Shown here: positions 32,786 through 44,365 of the stretch, in pieces | Layout: every line of letters begins with the position of its first letter | Position numbering within the stretch: the first letter of the stretch is position 1 | Source of the DNA: Paragorgia papillata | Taxonomy: Eukaryota; Cnidaria; Anthozoa; Scleralcyonacea; Coralliidae | DNA: 64,000 nucleotides | Direction of reading: 5' to 3' | Assembly (NCBI GenBank): GCA_035771165.1 | Contig: JAWNZC010000023.1 | Location: forward strand, 3,458,001-3,522,000 | Notes under the pieces: model-generated | What the model saw: the letters and a program-made list of their open reading frames with translations, nothing else | The model's database searches: none | What the model was told of the DNA's origin: nothing | Program-made: the position numbers and the translations under genes

Positions 32786-33459
32786 AGCTTCTCAGTCGTC
32801 TATTATAGTAGAATTCGCGAAAGGACTTGGTGATATTAGATTAGACATTGATGTATATTAGTACCCAATGGTCTCATGTTGAATTTATAAGTTAAGAAAC
32901 GTGGTAATAAACGGTCCTTTGTTTGGGCCGTTTATTATCTGATTTCTTAATTATGAATTCAGTTTGCGCGACCTTTACCGGGTTGCAAAACTCGTACATG
33001 TGACCAAATATTTTTCTTTGATTGGCTAATTAGCTCATGAATTATTAATGAGTTTGAGAATGTACTGTACTTTACTGTACTTTACTGCACTGTACTATAC
33101 TACACTGCACTGCACAGCACAGCACATTTAATTTATTTCTTCCTGTCACACTTTTTATAATATTGTAAAAGTATGTATCCGAACGATATAATTGTGTAAT
33201 ATACCAAAGCTTGCAGCTGTAGAAAAGAGGTTAAAAACAGATTATAGTTTCACAGTAGCCCATAATGTACAGACGCATTAAAATATAGAAGACGAACACA
33301 TCAAAATATGTATGTTGATATATTCCCAAAATTGTAAAGATAATTAAAACAGACGAAATTTAGTCAGGTGGTACGCCATCACAATTATACAAATCATTGT
33401 GTTCGCACTTATCAAAATTGTCCCTTAATTATCCTAATTGAGTTCAACCAAAACCTTGT
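32786..33459. other. no recognised gene
   Basis: A small hairpin (ATAAACGG..CCGTTTAT) lies at 32908-32936 and a CTCATGAATTATTAATGAG word at 33032; both are shared with the GAGAAGC foldback family. Confidence 0.4.
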
Positions 33460-34166
33460 AAATGCTGGTCAACTCAAGGTTGCCCATGCTGGTCAGCTCA
33501 ACCTTGTTCACGCTGGTCAGCACTACATTGTCCATGCTGATAGCACAGCATTGTTCATGCTGGTCAGCACAACATTGTCCATGCTGGTAGGACATTGTCC
33601 TTGCTGGTCAACACAACCTTGCATGTTTATGCTGGTCAGCTGAACTTTTGTCCAGCTGTTCAGCAAAAAATTGTTTATGTTGACGAGCATAACTTCGTTC
33701 ATGCTGGTCAACACAAGGTTGTCCATGCTGGTCAGCACAATATTGTCCATGCTGGTAGCACAACAGTGTTCATGCTGGTAGCACAACATTGTCCACACTG
33801 GTGGCAACAACATTGTCCATGCTGGTAGCACAACATTGTTCTTGCTGGTCAGGTGAACATTGTCCATGCTGGTAGCACAACATTGTTCTTGCTGGTCAGG
33901 TCAACATTGTCCATGCTGGTAGCACAACATTGTTCATGCTGGTAGCACAACATTGTCCATACTGGTGGCACAACATTGTCCATGCTGGTAGCACAACATT
34001 GTTCTTGCTGGTCAGGTCAACCTTGTTCATGTTGGTAGCACATTGTTCTTGCTGGTAGCACAACATTGTCCATGCTGGTAGCACAACACTGTTCTTGCTG
34101 ATCAGCTCAACCTTGTTCATACTGGTCAGCACAACATTGTCCATGCTGGTAGCACAGCATTGTTCT
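33460..34166. repeat. 23-bp minisatellite, left block
   Basis: Tandem variants of CATTGTCCATGCTGGTAG plus CACAA, 23-24 bases each, with recurrent TTCTTGCTGGTCAGGTCAAC variants. Reading frames up to 114 codons on either strand arise from the repeat. The repeat resumes at 36250 beyond a LINE insertion. Confidence 0.9.
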
Positions 34167-36236
34167 ACAACAACAACCTTTATTTGTATCCTCTACTACT
34201 TTACATAAACAAATTGAAAAAAGTGGTAAAAAAGTATAAGGATACTAGCTTTCAGAAATAACTATAAAAGCTAAAAATGCCTGAAAGCCAATTAATTAAT
34301 AGTAGTTTACAGTTTAAATAACAAGGTCGGAAAGTGATACACAGACAAAACAAAACATATAGAGACACATGAATCTATCTTATAGTTGTGCAGAGTTTAT
34401 TTATTTATTTTATTTTTTTTGTCTAATATTAGAAAGAAAATGCAAGTACAGTCTCATTATCATACACCTATTATTCAACAATACTAATATAAGTCTAAAA
34501 ATGAATTTTTCAGGGGTTTTTTTTAATTTTAAAAGAGGAAAAGATTTCATATATTTTTCGGTTGAGTTCCATACTTTTGGCCCTTGAAATCTAATATTGA
34601 AAATTCCATAATTTGTTCTTGCTTTTGGCAGATAGTAAGACTGTTTTGCTACAGATCGTGTGTTATAGTTATGAACTTTATCAACTAAGGTAAAATAATC
34701 ATTAAATGCTGGAGGCAAAAGATCATTACGAAATTTGAACATAAAGACTGCAATATGCAATGTGACCAAATCAGATAACTTAATGATATTTAACAACTTA
34801 AATATTGGACTCGAGTGATCATCAAACTTTGAGAACGTTATGATACGCAACGCCTTTTTTTGTAAAATATACAGAGGTTGAAGAGTAGTAGGGTATACGT
34901 ATTACCCCAAGCAATAATCCCATATATTAGAAACGGGTAGATCAGAGCATAATAAAGATTCCTAAGAATGGTAATGTTAACATAATATCGAAGTTTAGAT
35001 AGAATACCAACACTTCTCTTTATCTTTTTGGTAATGTAGTCAACATGGGATTTCCAATTTAGATTAGAGTCGATTAGGATGCCAAGATATTTAATACAAT
35101 ACTCTTGTTTCAAATGTTTATAATTTATTATTAGATGAAGATTAAACCTTATTTTCCTTTGAGGGGGGTGGAAAATAACAAAATTCGATTTTTCTATATT
35201 TAATTAAAGTTTATTTGCACATAACCAAGTATATGCACCTTACCCAATTCAATATTTATATTACTTTGTAACACTGTGAAATTTTTATGTCGATAAAATA
35301 GGTTTGCATCATCAGCAAACAAATGGAAATCAAATAAATCAGAGCAAACATGAAAATCATTTATATATATAATAGAAAAGTATTGGACCGAGAACAGATC
35401 CCTGAGGTATACCACAGGATATATTTTTTGGCAATGATGTTATATTATTAATAGTAATAGTTTGTTGTCTATTACTAAGATATGAAATGAACCAATTTAT
35501 AACTACACCTCGTATACCATAATATTTAAATTTTTTGATCAAAATATCATGATTAACAGTATCAAAAGCTTTACTAAAGTCCAGGAATATGCCACAGGAA
35601 AAGTCTCGGTCATCAATTGCTTTTTGGATCTTATCAATTATGCTAAGAACTGCATAACCCGTAGAATGTTTTGCACGAAAACCAAACTGATTTTCAAAGA
35701 AAATATTATTTTTTTCAATAAAATCAATCTGTTACACATAAGTTTTTCTAATAACTTGCTAAAGATAGAGAGGAGAGAAATAGGTCGATAGTTGCTTAGG
35801 CTGTTTGTTTCGTAGACCTTTTTTATAAACAGGTATTACATTCGGCTATTTTAAGTTTGTTTGGAACTTCCCCAACTAAGAAGGAGGCATTAAATAAAAT
35901 TTCCAAGGGCTTTGATATTACATGTTCTAGAATTTTAAGAACAGATATGGGTACACTAAAAGGACCAGTGGATTTGCCAGTCTTTAATTTTGCTATTTCA
36001 GTTTCAATTTCACTAGTGGTAACAGGAAAAACATAAAAACTGCCACGTGATGGAGAAGTTAAATAGTCTAAAGGTGATTTTTGTACTTCTGGTATTAGAC
36101 TTGCTAAATTATTAGTCCAACATTAGCAAAGTAGTTATTAAATGCATTGGCAATAGTCATTGGATCAACCATTTCAATATTATTTTCAACAATTTTAAAA
36201 TCCTTCTGACTAGTTTGAGATTTGAAATGAATGATT
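34167..36236 (-). mobile_element. 5'-truncated LINE (CR1/L2/jockey-like) inserted in the minisatellite
   Basis: On the minus strand the order is: RT N-terminal part with TGKSTGP (near 35960), a KAFDTVNHD-like motif (near 35560), GIPQGSVLGP (near 35420), FADDANLF with the catalytic Asp pair (near 35320), KYLGILIDSNLNWKSHV (near 35080), thumb region, and a C-terminal tail. The 3' end has AATAAAGGTTGTTGTTGT. The reverse transcriptase would copy its own RNA at a nicked target, but several frameshifts break the frame here, so the copy is dead. Endonuclease and ORF1 are missing. Confidence 0.8.
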
Positions 36237-36244
36237 TGTTTAAA

Positions 36245-36481
36245 AAATCATGTGGTCAGCTCAACCTTGTTCATGCTGGTCAGCACATTGCCCATGCGCT
36301 GGTGGCACAAATGGTTCTTGCTGGTTAGCACAACCTTGTTCATGCTGGTCACCACAATTTTGTTTGTATGCTGGTCAGCACAACCTTGTTCATTGATGAC
36401 CAGTGCAACTTTGTTCAAGCTGGCAAGCTCAACTTTGTTCAGGCTGGTCAGCTTAATCTTATTCATGCTAACCAGTGCAAC
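36245..36481. repeat. 23-bp minisatellite, right block 1
   Basis: The CTCAACCTTGTTCATGCTGG-type units continue after the LINE and are more diverged than in the left block. A MITE interrupts them at 36482. Confidence 0.8.
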
Positions 36482-36720
36482 ATGAGAAAAAATTTTCACG
36501 ATTTTCTTACACTGCTAAAGTCAACCGAAACATTCGGCTGACTCGAGCGGGATTAAGTTGTCGCGAGAATATCTCGTACATTTAAGTTGGATAAAACTCG
36601 CCTCCAATCCCTGTGCGGCTCGAATCCTGAAGGTACGGGTTCAAATCCCGCTCGAGTCAGCAGAATTTTTCGGTTGACTTTAGCAGTGTAAGAAAATCCT
36701 GAAAACAATTTTTTTCTCAT
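36482..36720. mobile_element. MITE with 70-bp inverted ends and an internal B-box-like word
   Basis: ATGAGAAAAAATTTTCACGA through GACTCGAGCGGGATT at the left is mirrored at the right, ending TTTTTTTCTCAT. It sits in the minisatellite. The right arm includes GGGTTCAAATCCCGCTCGAG, which looks like a tRNA T-arm plus acceptor strand, but no D-arm or anticodon arm is present, so it is not a tRNA gene. Confidence 0.75.
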
Positions 36721-36754
36721 GTTTCTCTGAGGGTGGTTCTGTAGAAGCTTGTTC

Positions 36755-36930
36755 ATTCTGACCAACTCAACCTTGTTCATGCTGATCAAACACAACTTTG
36801 TTTATGCTGGCCAACTGATCAACCTTAATTGTTCATGCTGGACAACTCAACCTTGGCCACGACAATCTTGTTTACTCTTGCCATTGTTCATATACTGGCC
36901 AGCTCAACCTTGTTCTCGCTTGTTAACAAG
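36755..36930. repeat. 23-bp minisatellite, right block 2
   Basis: Diverged CTCAACCTTGTTCATGCTG units resume and fade out by about 36930. Confidence 0.75.
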
Positions 36931-37883
36931 CCATAACTATGCGTTTTTACGTGTGTATAGAGCAAATATAAAATTTAATGTATGAAAGAGCCAAATTAAA
37001 ATGACAATTTCTCTCATTTAGCTATAAAACTAAAAATAGGTCTCACCTATTGGCAAACGCCTTGCGAAATGGAAGACGATGCCTAACAATAGTTAAACAG
37101 TGTGAAGGCAACAAACCCAGGTTTTTTTTTGTTTCGTTATCCAATGGCATACAGCACTCATTTTGGTTGCGAACAGTATCCCAGAACTATAAATTATGAA
37201 AGTAACGACCAAATATCACAACTGTGCAGTGCATAGTTTTTGTGACTAGTTTAATACAGTTACATTAACAGAAATGATAAAATTTACGATAAGTAAAGTA
37301 AAGTAACTAGTTACAGTTACAGTTACAAAGTTATTTTAAGAAGTTTGCAACTAGTTACAAAGTTACGCTTAATTATTCCGTGAATTTGGCAATGAGTTTA
37401 GTTTAGTTATTAAAATTGAGAAAGCAAAAATGTTGATACGTTGCCCGGTTGCCATGTTACCGTTGACAAAAAAAATTTACAAAAGCACGCAAGTGACTAT
37501 TTCGTAAATTGATCCAGAATGCATTGCAGCGACATGTAACAAAGATATCCGGGTACGAGAACAGATCTTTCTGCGTGAAGTGCGTGGATAACGCGTTGAG
37601 AGATTTGATTGGCTCTAGTAAAACTTCGGACATCCAGAACTTCAGACAAACTTTGGACATTAGCCAATCAAATTTGTCAAAAAGAAACATCACGTGATCC
37701 ATTCACTTTATGCGGTAATGTTATTGAATGGTGACGTCAATGAAGTCAAAAAAAGTAACGGCATTTCCAATGGTAAATGTAACTATAATTAGCTTTAACT
37801 TTTTTCGATTTGTAGCTAAATTACAGTTGCCTTAAGAAAGAAAGTAAAAAAGTCGCCGGTAAAGTTACTCAAAGAAGTAAAAA
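36931..37883. other. no recognised gene
   Basis: TAACTAGTTACAGTTACA-like words around 37300-37370 and 37860 suggest a decayed repeat. No coding sequence was recognised. Confidence 0.4.
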
Positions 37884-37887
37884 TTAA

Positions 37888-38351
37888 AGGGCAATAGCAC
37901 TAAAAATTAAGTTTATCTAATTTGAAAGAACTCATAAAACTGTAATAGAACATCCTTTACAACTTTTTCGTATCTCTCTTCGTTTTCAAGATATTTCAAT
38001 TTGTTTAATATGTAAATGAGATGGTCTCTGACGTCAGGTGTGGGGTAAAATATTTTCACATGTAGCAAAACCAGTTATATCTCTATGTTTGTTCAGCGAA
38101 ATCATTTGAAACTGTGCACATAAAAACTCCTTGCGACGCTGAACATTTCATGTTAGATATGTAAGTGATTTTGCTCTGTATGAAAATATTTTACCCCACT
38201 CCTGACGTCAGAGACCATCTCATTTACATATCAAACAAATTGAAATATCTTGAAAACGCAGAGAGATACGAAAAAGTTGTAAAGGATCTTCTATTACAAT
38301 TTTATGAGTTCTTTCAAATTAGACAAACTTAATTTTTAATGCAAATCCCCT
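37888..38351. mobile_element. TTAA-flanked element, family B, 464 bp
   Basis: Long inverted arms (AATTAAGTTTATCTAATTTG, CAACTTTTTCGTATCTCTCT, TGACGTCAGG and their complements) are flanked by TTAA at 37884-37887 and 38352-38355. It shares the general plan of family A but differs in sequence. Other copies: 50627-51058, 60201-60664, and a truncated copy from 58594. Confidence 0.8.
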
Positions 38352-38355
38352 TTAA

Positions 38356-39182
38356 TGTAATTAGTTACTTGTAACGACGTTACTCACAACTCTGTAGCCT
38401 GCGTACACCTTAAAACCGCCAGCTACGCAGGCTAACAACTCTGCAATAGTTTACATAAATGATTAAAAAAAATTACCAAGCACAGCTTCTAAATGTCATT
38501 TTATAAAAAGCTTTTTCTGTGGTAGGTGAATTTTAAGTGAAATTTTCTATTTAGACAAGGTCACAACAACACTTGTGGATATCTCTAAAAGTAGGAGGAG
38601 GAACTATATGAAGTGACCACTCACCACACACAAAATGGGTACCTCTCCAAAATTAAGAATTGCGCAGTACATAGGATTATATCGGGTCACCTGCAATCAA
38701 TTTAGATATCCCTTTATAAGCACAGTGAGCGTATTACAACCAAATGCAATTAATGCAATTCAATATGCTAATTATATGTATGAGATGCATAAATATATAT
38801 CAATTGTATAATAATTTATAGAATATGATCGTTGTGAAATGGTAAAAGTAACAATTTTTGGACGTATAAAGATAAATTTGTAACAAATGCATCCAATGGA
38901 ATTTCCTGGTATAACAACCTTGCAATCACCTAGTGTCGCAACATTTTTGTTGCAGCATGCGTTGCACAAAATAAAACTAAGTTCGATTTTTTTAACGATT
39001 GCGGCAACAAATTTTTGAAGTATTGCACATTGCAGTGTAACAACACCGGCCGCTGTCAAACGTTAATCGCCTGCGTGAGTTTCCGACCAAAAAAGAGCGG
39101 ACAACTATCACCTATTATTATATAGCATGCTATCGGATATATGATTTTTATACAGAAAAAACATCAACACCCTCAAACCAAC
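38356..39182. other. no recognised gene
   Basis: A short hairpin (GTAGCCTGCG..CGCAGGCTAAC) lies at 38395-38432. Nothing else recognised. Confidence 0.4.
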
Positions 39183-39183
39183 A

Positions 39184-39621
39184 GTGGCGTAGCCAGGATC
39201 AAAATTTTGGGGGAGCAACGAAAAATTTGGGGGTGCAGTTTTAGATGAGAATTATCAAGCATTAGATGGTGTAGAATCGTGGCTTTAGCCACGACCAATC
39301 ATCAATGTAGGGGGTATGGGGGCATTGTCCATCCCCGAAGAAGAATTTGAGTTTTCGAAGCCCTGTGAGGGCATTTCCCGCGATTTCTGAGAGGAATTTT
39401 CTCTTGGGAGCGTAATTCTGCGCAGTTTAACCAATGAAACTTCATGTGACAGTGTATCAGCATCACGATTATCATTAGCAACAGAAACAAACTTCAAATT
39501 TCAAATTTCAAAGAAGCAAAAGTTCTTACTTGAATTTAGCGTCAGACATTCAGGAGACTGGCGGGGGGGGGGGGGGGGATGTGTAGTTGGGGGGGCAGGC
39601 CCCGAGCCCCCCCCCCCCAGT
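39184..39621. mobile_element. hAT-like fragment with CAGTGGCGTAGCC end
   Basis: The left end CAGTGGCGTAGCCAGG is of the same type as the complete hAT element at 16.2 kb. G-rich and C-rich homopolymer runs lie at 39559-39578 and 39609-39621. The matching right end is missing, so the copy is broken. Confidence 0.5.
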
Positions 39622-40185
39622 AAATACACAATTTAGCATGCTAAATGGTAAAATTCACTTTAAAATTCACGTTTTTTACTTCAAAAACCCGACTAAATTA
39701 ACGGGTTGATATTAATTTGTTTCCAAACAAAGAAACTCACGGTTAAAATCAAGCTTACAACACACATTTCGTAGGAGATCACCAGTAAAGAGACTTTTTA
39801 ATTTAGATAAGCATTTGGAGTAATAAAAAGCACGTTCTTTTTCAAAAACAAGCAACTAAGTAATTTAGTTTCACTGCCGAAGGTGTTTCAGTTTCATTTT
39901 TGCATGAAATCAAAACCTTTTTCACGACAGCAACGCTAATATAAACAACTGACTCACCTTTTCACTTCATGAAGGTACCTTTTAATCTCTTTTGTTGATC
40001 TGCTTAACACATTTTTTGCCTCTCGAGCAACATTTACGCAACATTTCAAAGCTGTTTACCGAACAGCTCAGCGAGAAACTCTATGTGAATGCATCATTAC
40101 GCATGGCGGAAGTATTAGTTGCCTATGCCGGAAGTTTGTTGTTTCAAACATTTCGCTGTAATAGCAGTGCTTGGCTATATAATAA
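39622..40185. other. no recognised gene
   Basis: Nothing recognised. Confidence 0.4.
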
Positions 40186-40292
40186 AACAGTTATACCATT
40201 CGCTCTCGTTGTATACGAACTAATAGCCAACTCGGCGAAGCGCCTCGTTGGCTATGAGCTCATATACAACTCGAGCTCATGGTATAACTGTT
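40186..40292. repeat. 107-bp foldback MITE
   Basis: AACAGTTATACCATTCGCTC and its near-complement at the right end form almost the whole element; the turn is at GGCGAAGCGCC. A C-run of about 20 follows at 40330. Confidence 0.75.
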
Positions 40293-40614
40293 AAATATAC
40301 ATCTACATCCACATCCACCGCCAACGATCCCCCCCCCCCCCCCCCCTTAACTTTTCTTTAATGCATTCGAACTAAGCTGTCCTTGTGGGGGAAGAGTGGT
40401 TGATGTAGTTTCTGAACAGTCTTAGTAGTCGAGGAGGAGAAGCAAGAAAACGTCGACCACGTAGCACCCCCACTACACAATATAGTTTTGACTCCAGATT
40501 ATAATAGGCTGATACCATGCATAGAACATTGCTAGGTCAGTCGTACTCACAAATTGTGGGGTCAGTGACCTGCTACATAGAGGGGGTGGGTGGTCCTTAT
40601 ATTGACAGGCTTAA

Positions 40615-40935
40615 AGTGCACATGAAACGAAAATTAAGTTTGTCTTATTTGAAAGAACACTTAAAATGATAGAGTAACATCTTTTGCAGTTTTTCGTTTC
40701 CTTGCTTCGTTGTTGAGATACATGTATTTCAGTTTGTTGTCACATGTGCATAATGAGTTATCAGAGAAGGTTATATATCTTTGCTATTATCAAACATAAT
40801 CACTTGGAAATTCTAACATGTTTGGCGTTGTGAGAGAAACACACGCACATACTTAATAGCTTCCTTCGAATTAAGTTTGGTTTGATAATAGCAAAGATGC
40901 ATGCTAATGAGCTGTCATTAATCCGCTGTTAATAA
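40615..40935. mobile_element. TTAA family A element, right end lost
   Basis: TTAA at 40611-40614 precedes AGTGCACATGAAACGAAAAT, and the left arm matches 26697 onward closely. The right arm is missing after about 40880. Confidence 0.65.
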
Positions 40936-40936
40936 T

Positions 40937-41623
40937 AACAGACTTCCCGAATTAGGACTAAAAACCCTAATACTTTACTTAGGAACAGAATTCTTGAGAG
41001 TCCTTGTTCTCTTAGTAACAGGATTATCTTTACAACCGGAGAGGATGGAGAATCAAGAGCTGTGAAAAACCCCGCGAAATATTCAAAGCCTATTTTCAAG
41101 CAGATGAATTTTGGGTCGCATGGACACATTCAAAGAACTAAGTTGATCGCGTGTTTTAACCGATCCCTTTCAAACTTGCAGACGACATTGGTGTATGTCT
41201 AGGTTACAAAAGGGTGTTCGCGCGATTTATTTAGCTCAAAATTAACTGAATTACGGACCTTTGTTTGTCCATTGTCGTTGATATGACATGGGTCGGGAAA
41301 GAATATGCCCTAGCTGATAAACCACTAAAGCAATAAATAAACGCGAACACACTTTATTAGAACTATCTTAGAGAAGTGTAAAGATGACAATTTGACAGAT
41401 TTTTAGTAAAACTAGCGATCAACAATGACCGCGTAGGGAAGGTATCTTGATTTTATATATGTAAATATGCCTGGAAAAGTGATTTATTCATTTCCTATTT
41501 GATAATAGGATGGTGTTCTTCATTTATCTGGCTACATTTGGCGCAAATTTGAGACAAATTGAGAAAATATTCAGCGCGTAATAGCAAATCTCCTTGAATC
41601 ACATCATAGGGTATCCTGTAACC
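40937..41623. other. no recognised gene
   Basis: Nothing recognised. Confidence 0.4.
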
Positions 41624-41627
41624 TTAA

Positions 41628-43727
41628 AGTGTCTATGACATGAAAAAATGAGTATGGCGTTTTTTACACAGACTGAAAGATGTTCAGCCAAATAATAATC
41701 TCAGAAAGTTTGGCGTATTTCTGATGAATATTTTTCGAGTTACAACGCGTTGAAGTTGCTAATTTTGCCATATTTTCGAATAAAAAGTACGAAAAGTCTG
41801 GGACCGAGTTTAGGCCGCGATGACGTAGGCGTGTGGACTCATTGTAAATTTCACTGTGGTGATACAGGTAATACAGCAAGATAGGGCTTTTGAAAACGAG
41901 TCAGAAAACGAATATTTTGTGTCACCAGCTACTATAGAAGACGAAGAATCAAATGAGGATATGATTAAGCAGTTTTTGGTTGATGCTGATAGTGATGAAC
42001 CATCAGATCATGATGCAGTCGAGCGGCGATTGTCGATGAGGTTCGTCGATGAAGTTACATATTTCCTTCGGGAAATATTGTCCAAAGATTTGGCAGTGTT
42101 ACAGTTAATAGTAAATTCTTCTGAATATTGCCGAGTATTAACAAAACGAATAAAACTAAAACAGCAATATTTTCTATTCTATATGTTTCTATTATATATA
42201 ATATTATACAATATATTCACAAATCTCAAAGCAGTATCACATGTGTGCCGAAATACTCCAATAGACAATAATGAGTATCGCTTCTGGGTCCAGATAAATT
42301 ACGTTGGGTCTTAGCTAGATTCCCATAATGTTATAAAGCAAATAGCACTGCGGATGGTACAAGGTCTTTAAAATGCGCAGAGCAAAGATGTGGCGTGAGT
42401 CAAAAGCCAGGACGATGATTTTTGTACATCATACATAATTTCCGTTCTTCTGCTCTCGATTTCTCAGTGAAACCTGTCCAGAATTACTCTGGTACATGCC
42501 AATCATTTTTCGCCAGATCCATACCACAGTATCGTCCTTTTGAAGACTGGGTTTTGGGTCACATAGTCATAGCGGCGAAACATAATCTTATATATTTTAT
42601 TGGCCGTTCCCTAATATATACTATTCCACCTGATTGTTGTGATATACGAAACTTCGATCAAGTACGACATTTATAGTTCGAGTCGTCTAGCGTTACAATA
42701 TTTCTGCTCTGGTTCTTGGTTCTATTACTTATAACTAATTTGCTCTGAGTTATACTGTTTATATATCCCACATTTCAGCGACTCATGCAATTTCAGCTTG
42801 TTTTTACAATCACGACATAATTTGCGCAGGCAATAAAACTGCGTTGGTCATGCATTCGCGCGCCAGACCCTTGTTAACCAAATACTTATTACTACTGATA
42901 ATATGTAAAGAAACTCGCGCTAGAGATTAAATTGAACCGTATATGCATGGTCGAATGCGGACAACTGTACAGTGTATACACTCAAGACCAACATTAACAT
43001 CATTAAAGATACCTTATTTATAGTGAAAACCAGTTCTCTGTAACACCACTGCCAAACTGATTTCTAAGTGATTATTGTTGTAGTATATAACATACTAACT
43101 TTTAGCAAATCCCATGACCAGACCGACGATAAAATTGCACAAAAATTGCACGCAAAACAACGTAATTCTTAGACCAACATTCTACCCTCTATAATGTTCT
43201 GTTCCCGACGTTGCTGCGATCACTTCAACATTTTTACGGCGACGACGTTTATTCGAATAAACGTTGATTGAATAAATTACGCTGATCAAAAGTAAACAAA
43301 ACGGTTTTGCTTGACCTAACTTCACTCTTACTAGGAGTGTTTATACTCGCGCTTCAATGGAAATAATGAATATCCAGAGATCATCAACACATCGGTAATA
43401 TAGAATTTCACTATAACGCTAAAATAAAGTTGTTTTATTCAGACCCATAGCCATCCCAATTTGCTCAAAAACGGCTAATAATACCTGTTATTTTGTTTAG
43501 TCAACTTGAGATGTGTCCACACGCCTACGTCATAAGTAACCAGATAGCCGGTCTGACCGCGCGATGGAATTTCGCACTCTTCGAGTCGTTTCAGGTGAAC
43601 TTCGAAGAGTCGTAGTTCGAAAAATATGCGACGAAATGATGCCAAATTTCGTGAGATTACCTTTCACAGGTATATCTTTCACTTAATACAAAAAAATCGT
43701 ATACCATTTTTTCATGTCATAGACACT
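41628..43727. mobile_element. 2.1-kb TTAA-flanked DNA transposon
   Basis: The ends AGTGTCTATGACATGAAAAA and TTTTTCATGTCATAGACACT are inverted repeats, flanked by TTAA at 41624-41627 and 43728-43731. Further symmetric words (GACGTAGGCGTGTGGAC and GTGTCCACACGCCTACGTC) lie 190-220 bases inside each end. It is the longest of the TTAA group and may derive from an autonomous element. No transposase motif could be read inside. Confidence 0.7.
41856..42314 (+). other. unrecognised acidic open frame inside the TTAA element
   Basis: The frame has 152 codons. Its N-terminal half is rich in Glu, Asp and Ser (ENESENEYF, IEDEESNEDM, DADSDEPSDHD), and its C-terminal half is hydrophobic and AT-driven. Acidic N-terminal leaders occur in several transposon proteins, but no known domain can be named. 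It may be the remnant of the element's own gene. A second frame of 84 codons at 42422-42676 is also unassigned. Confidence 0.25.
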
Positions 43728-43739
43728 TTAAGAGGTTAT

Positions 43740-43917
43740 TACTTGGTGTTTCGCGCACGAATATGCATTAGGGTTAGGATTAGGGTAAGGATTGGGGTTG
43801 GGATCAGGGTTAGGATTTGGGTTAGGATTGGGGTTGGGATCAGGGTTAGGGTGTTTTCAGGGTCAGGGTCAAAGAATAACAAATTCGTGCGCGAAACACA
43901 AAGTAAGCACTCCTTAA
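43740..43917. mobile_element. telomere-like repeat bounded by inverted repeats
   Basis: TACTTGGTGTTTCGCGCACG at the left and CGTGCGCGAAACACAAAGTA at the right form an inverted repeat of about 22 bases. Between them is a degenerate TTAGGG array (43768-43867, variants TTAGGA, TTGGGG, TCAGGG). TTAAGAG occurs just outside each end (about 43728 and 43914) and could be a target duplication. This looks like a small transposon carrying interstitial telomere-like repeats. Confidence 0.6.
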
Positions 43918-44326
43918 GAGATGTGGTAAACTTTGATGCTACCATTTATCACACTGCTTATCCCTCACCGAGTATTTTAATTTATAACTCTTAATTTATA
44001 ACTAGTTGAGCAAAAATAAGTTAATCAACTTACGTAAGTCCGTGAAATTCCCACGCCGAGCAGAAAAAAAATTCTGAAAAAAAAGACAACAAACTTTACA
44101 AAAACGTTCGTCTTTCAAGTGTTCAAAAATGGTCCAAAATCGTGGCTTATATTACATGCAGTTGATTTCATATTACTTTACCGTGAAAAGTAATTGCAAA
44201 GTTCGTTCAGAAATTGGCGAGTACGTTGTACTGATCATGGCTGTCAGTTATCCAGTGAAATTGCGAACTCCTGAATCAAAGCTCGTGTTCATTGGATAAC
44301 GACAACCTGAACGTACTTCCAAATGA

Positions 44327-44332
<6 letters not shown>
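43918..44332. other. no recognised gene
   Basis: Nothing recognised before the AT run that borders the array. Confidence 0.4.

Positions 44333-44360
<28 letters not shown>
44333..44360. repeat. AT microsatellite bordering the hammerhead array
   Basis: Pure TA run directly adjoining the first unit. A longer TA run borders the other end at 46193-46246. Confidence 0.9.

Positions 44361-44365
<5 letters not shown>

Noticed and set aside
33523..34144. Repeat-protein-like frames with NVVLPAWTML units
   Set aside because: The 23-24-bp unit is not a multiple of three throughout, the frame breaks often, and both strands are open; the repeat is a minisatellite.
33460..34166. CRISPR-like array
   Set aside because: Units are contiguous with no unique spacers, and the genome is animal.
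36290..36310. Chi-like GCTGGTGG
   Set aside because: It is a chance variant of the minisatellite unit and has no meaning in an animal genome.
36538..36660. tRNA gene
   Set aside because: T-arm and acceptor-like strands come from the inverted ends of a MITE; no D-arm or anticodon arm, and the length is about 120 bases.
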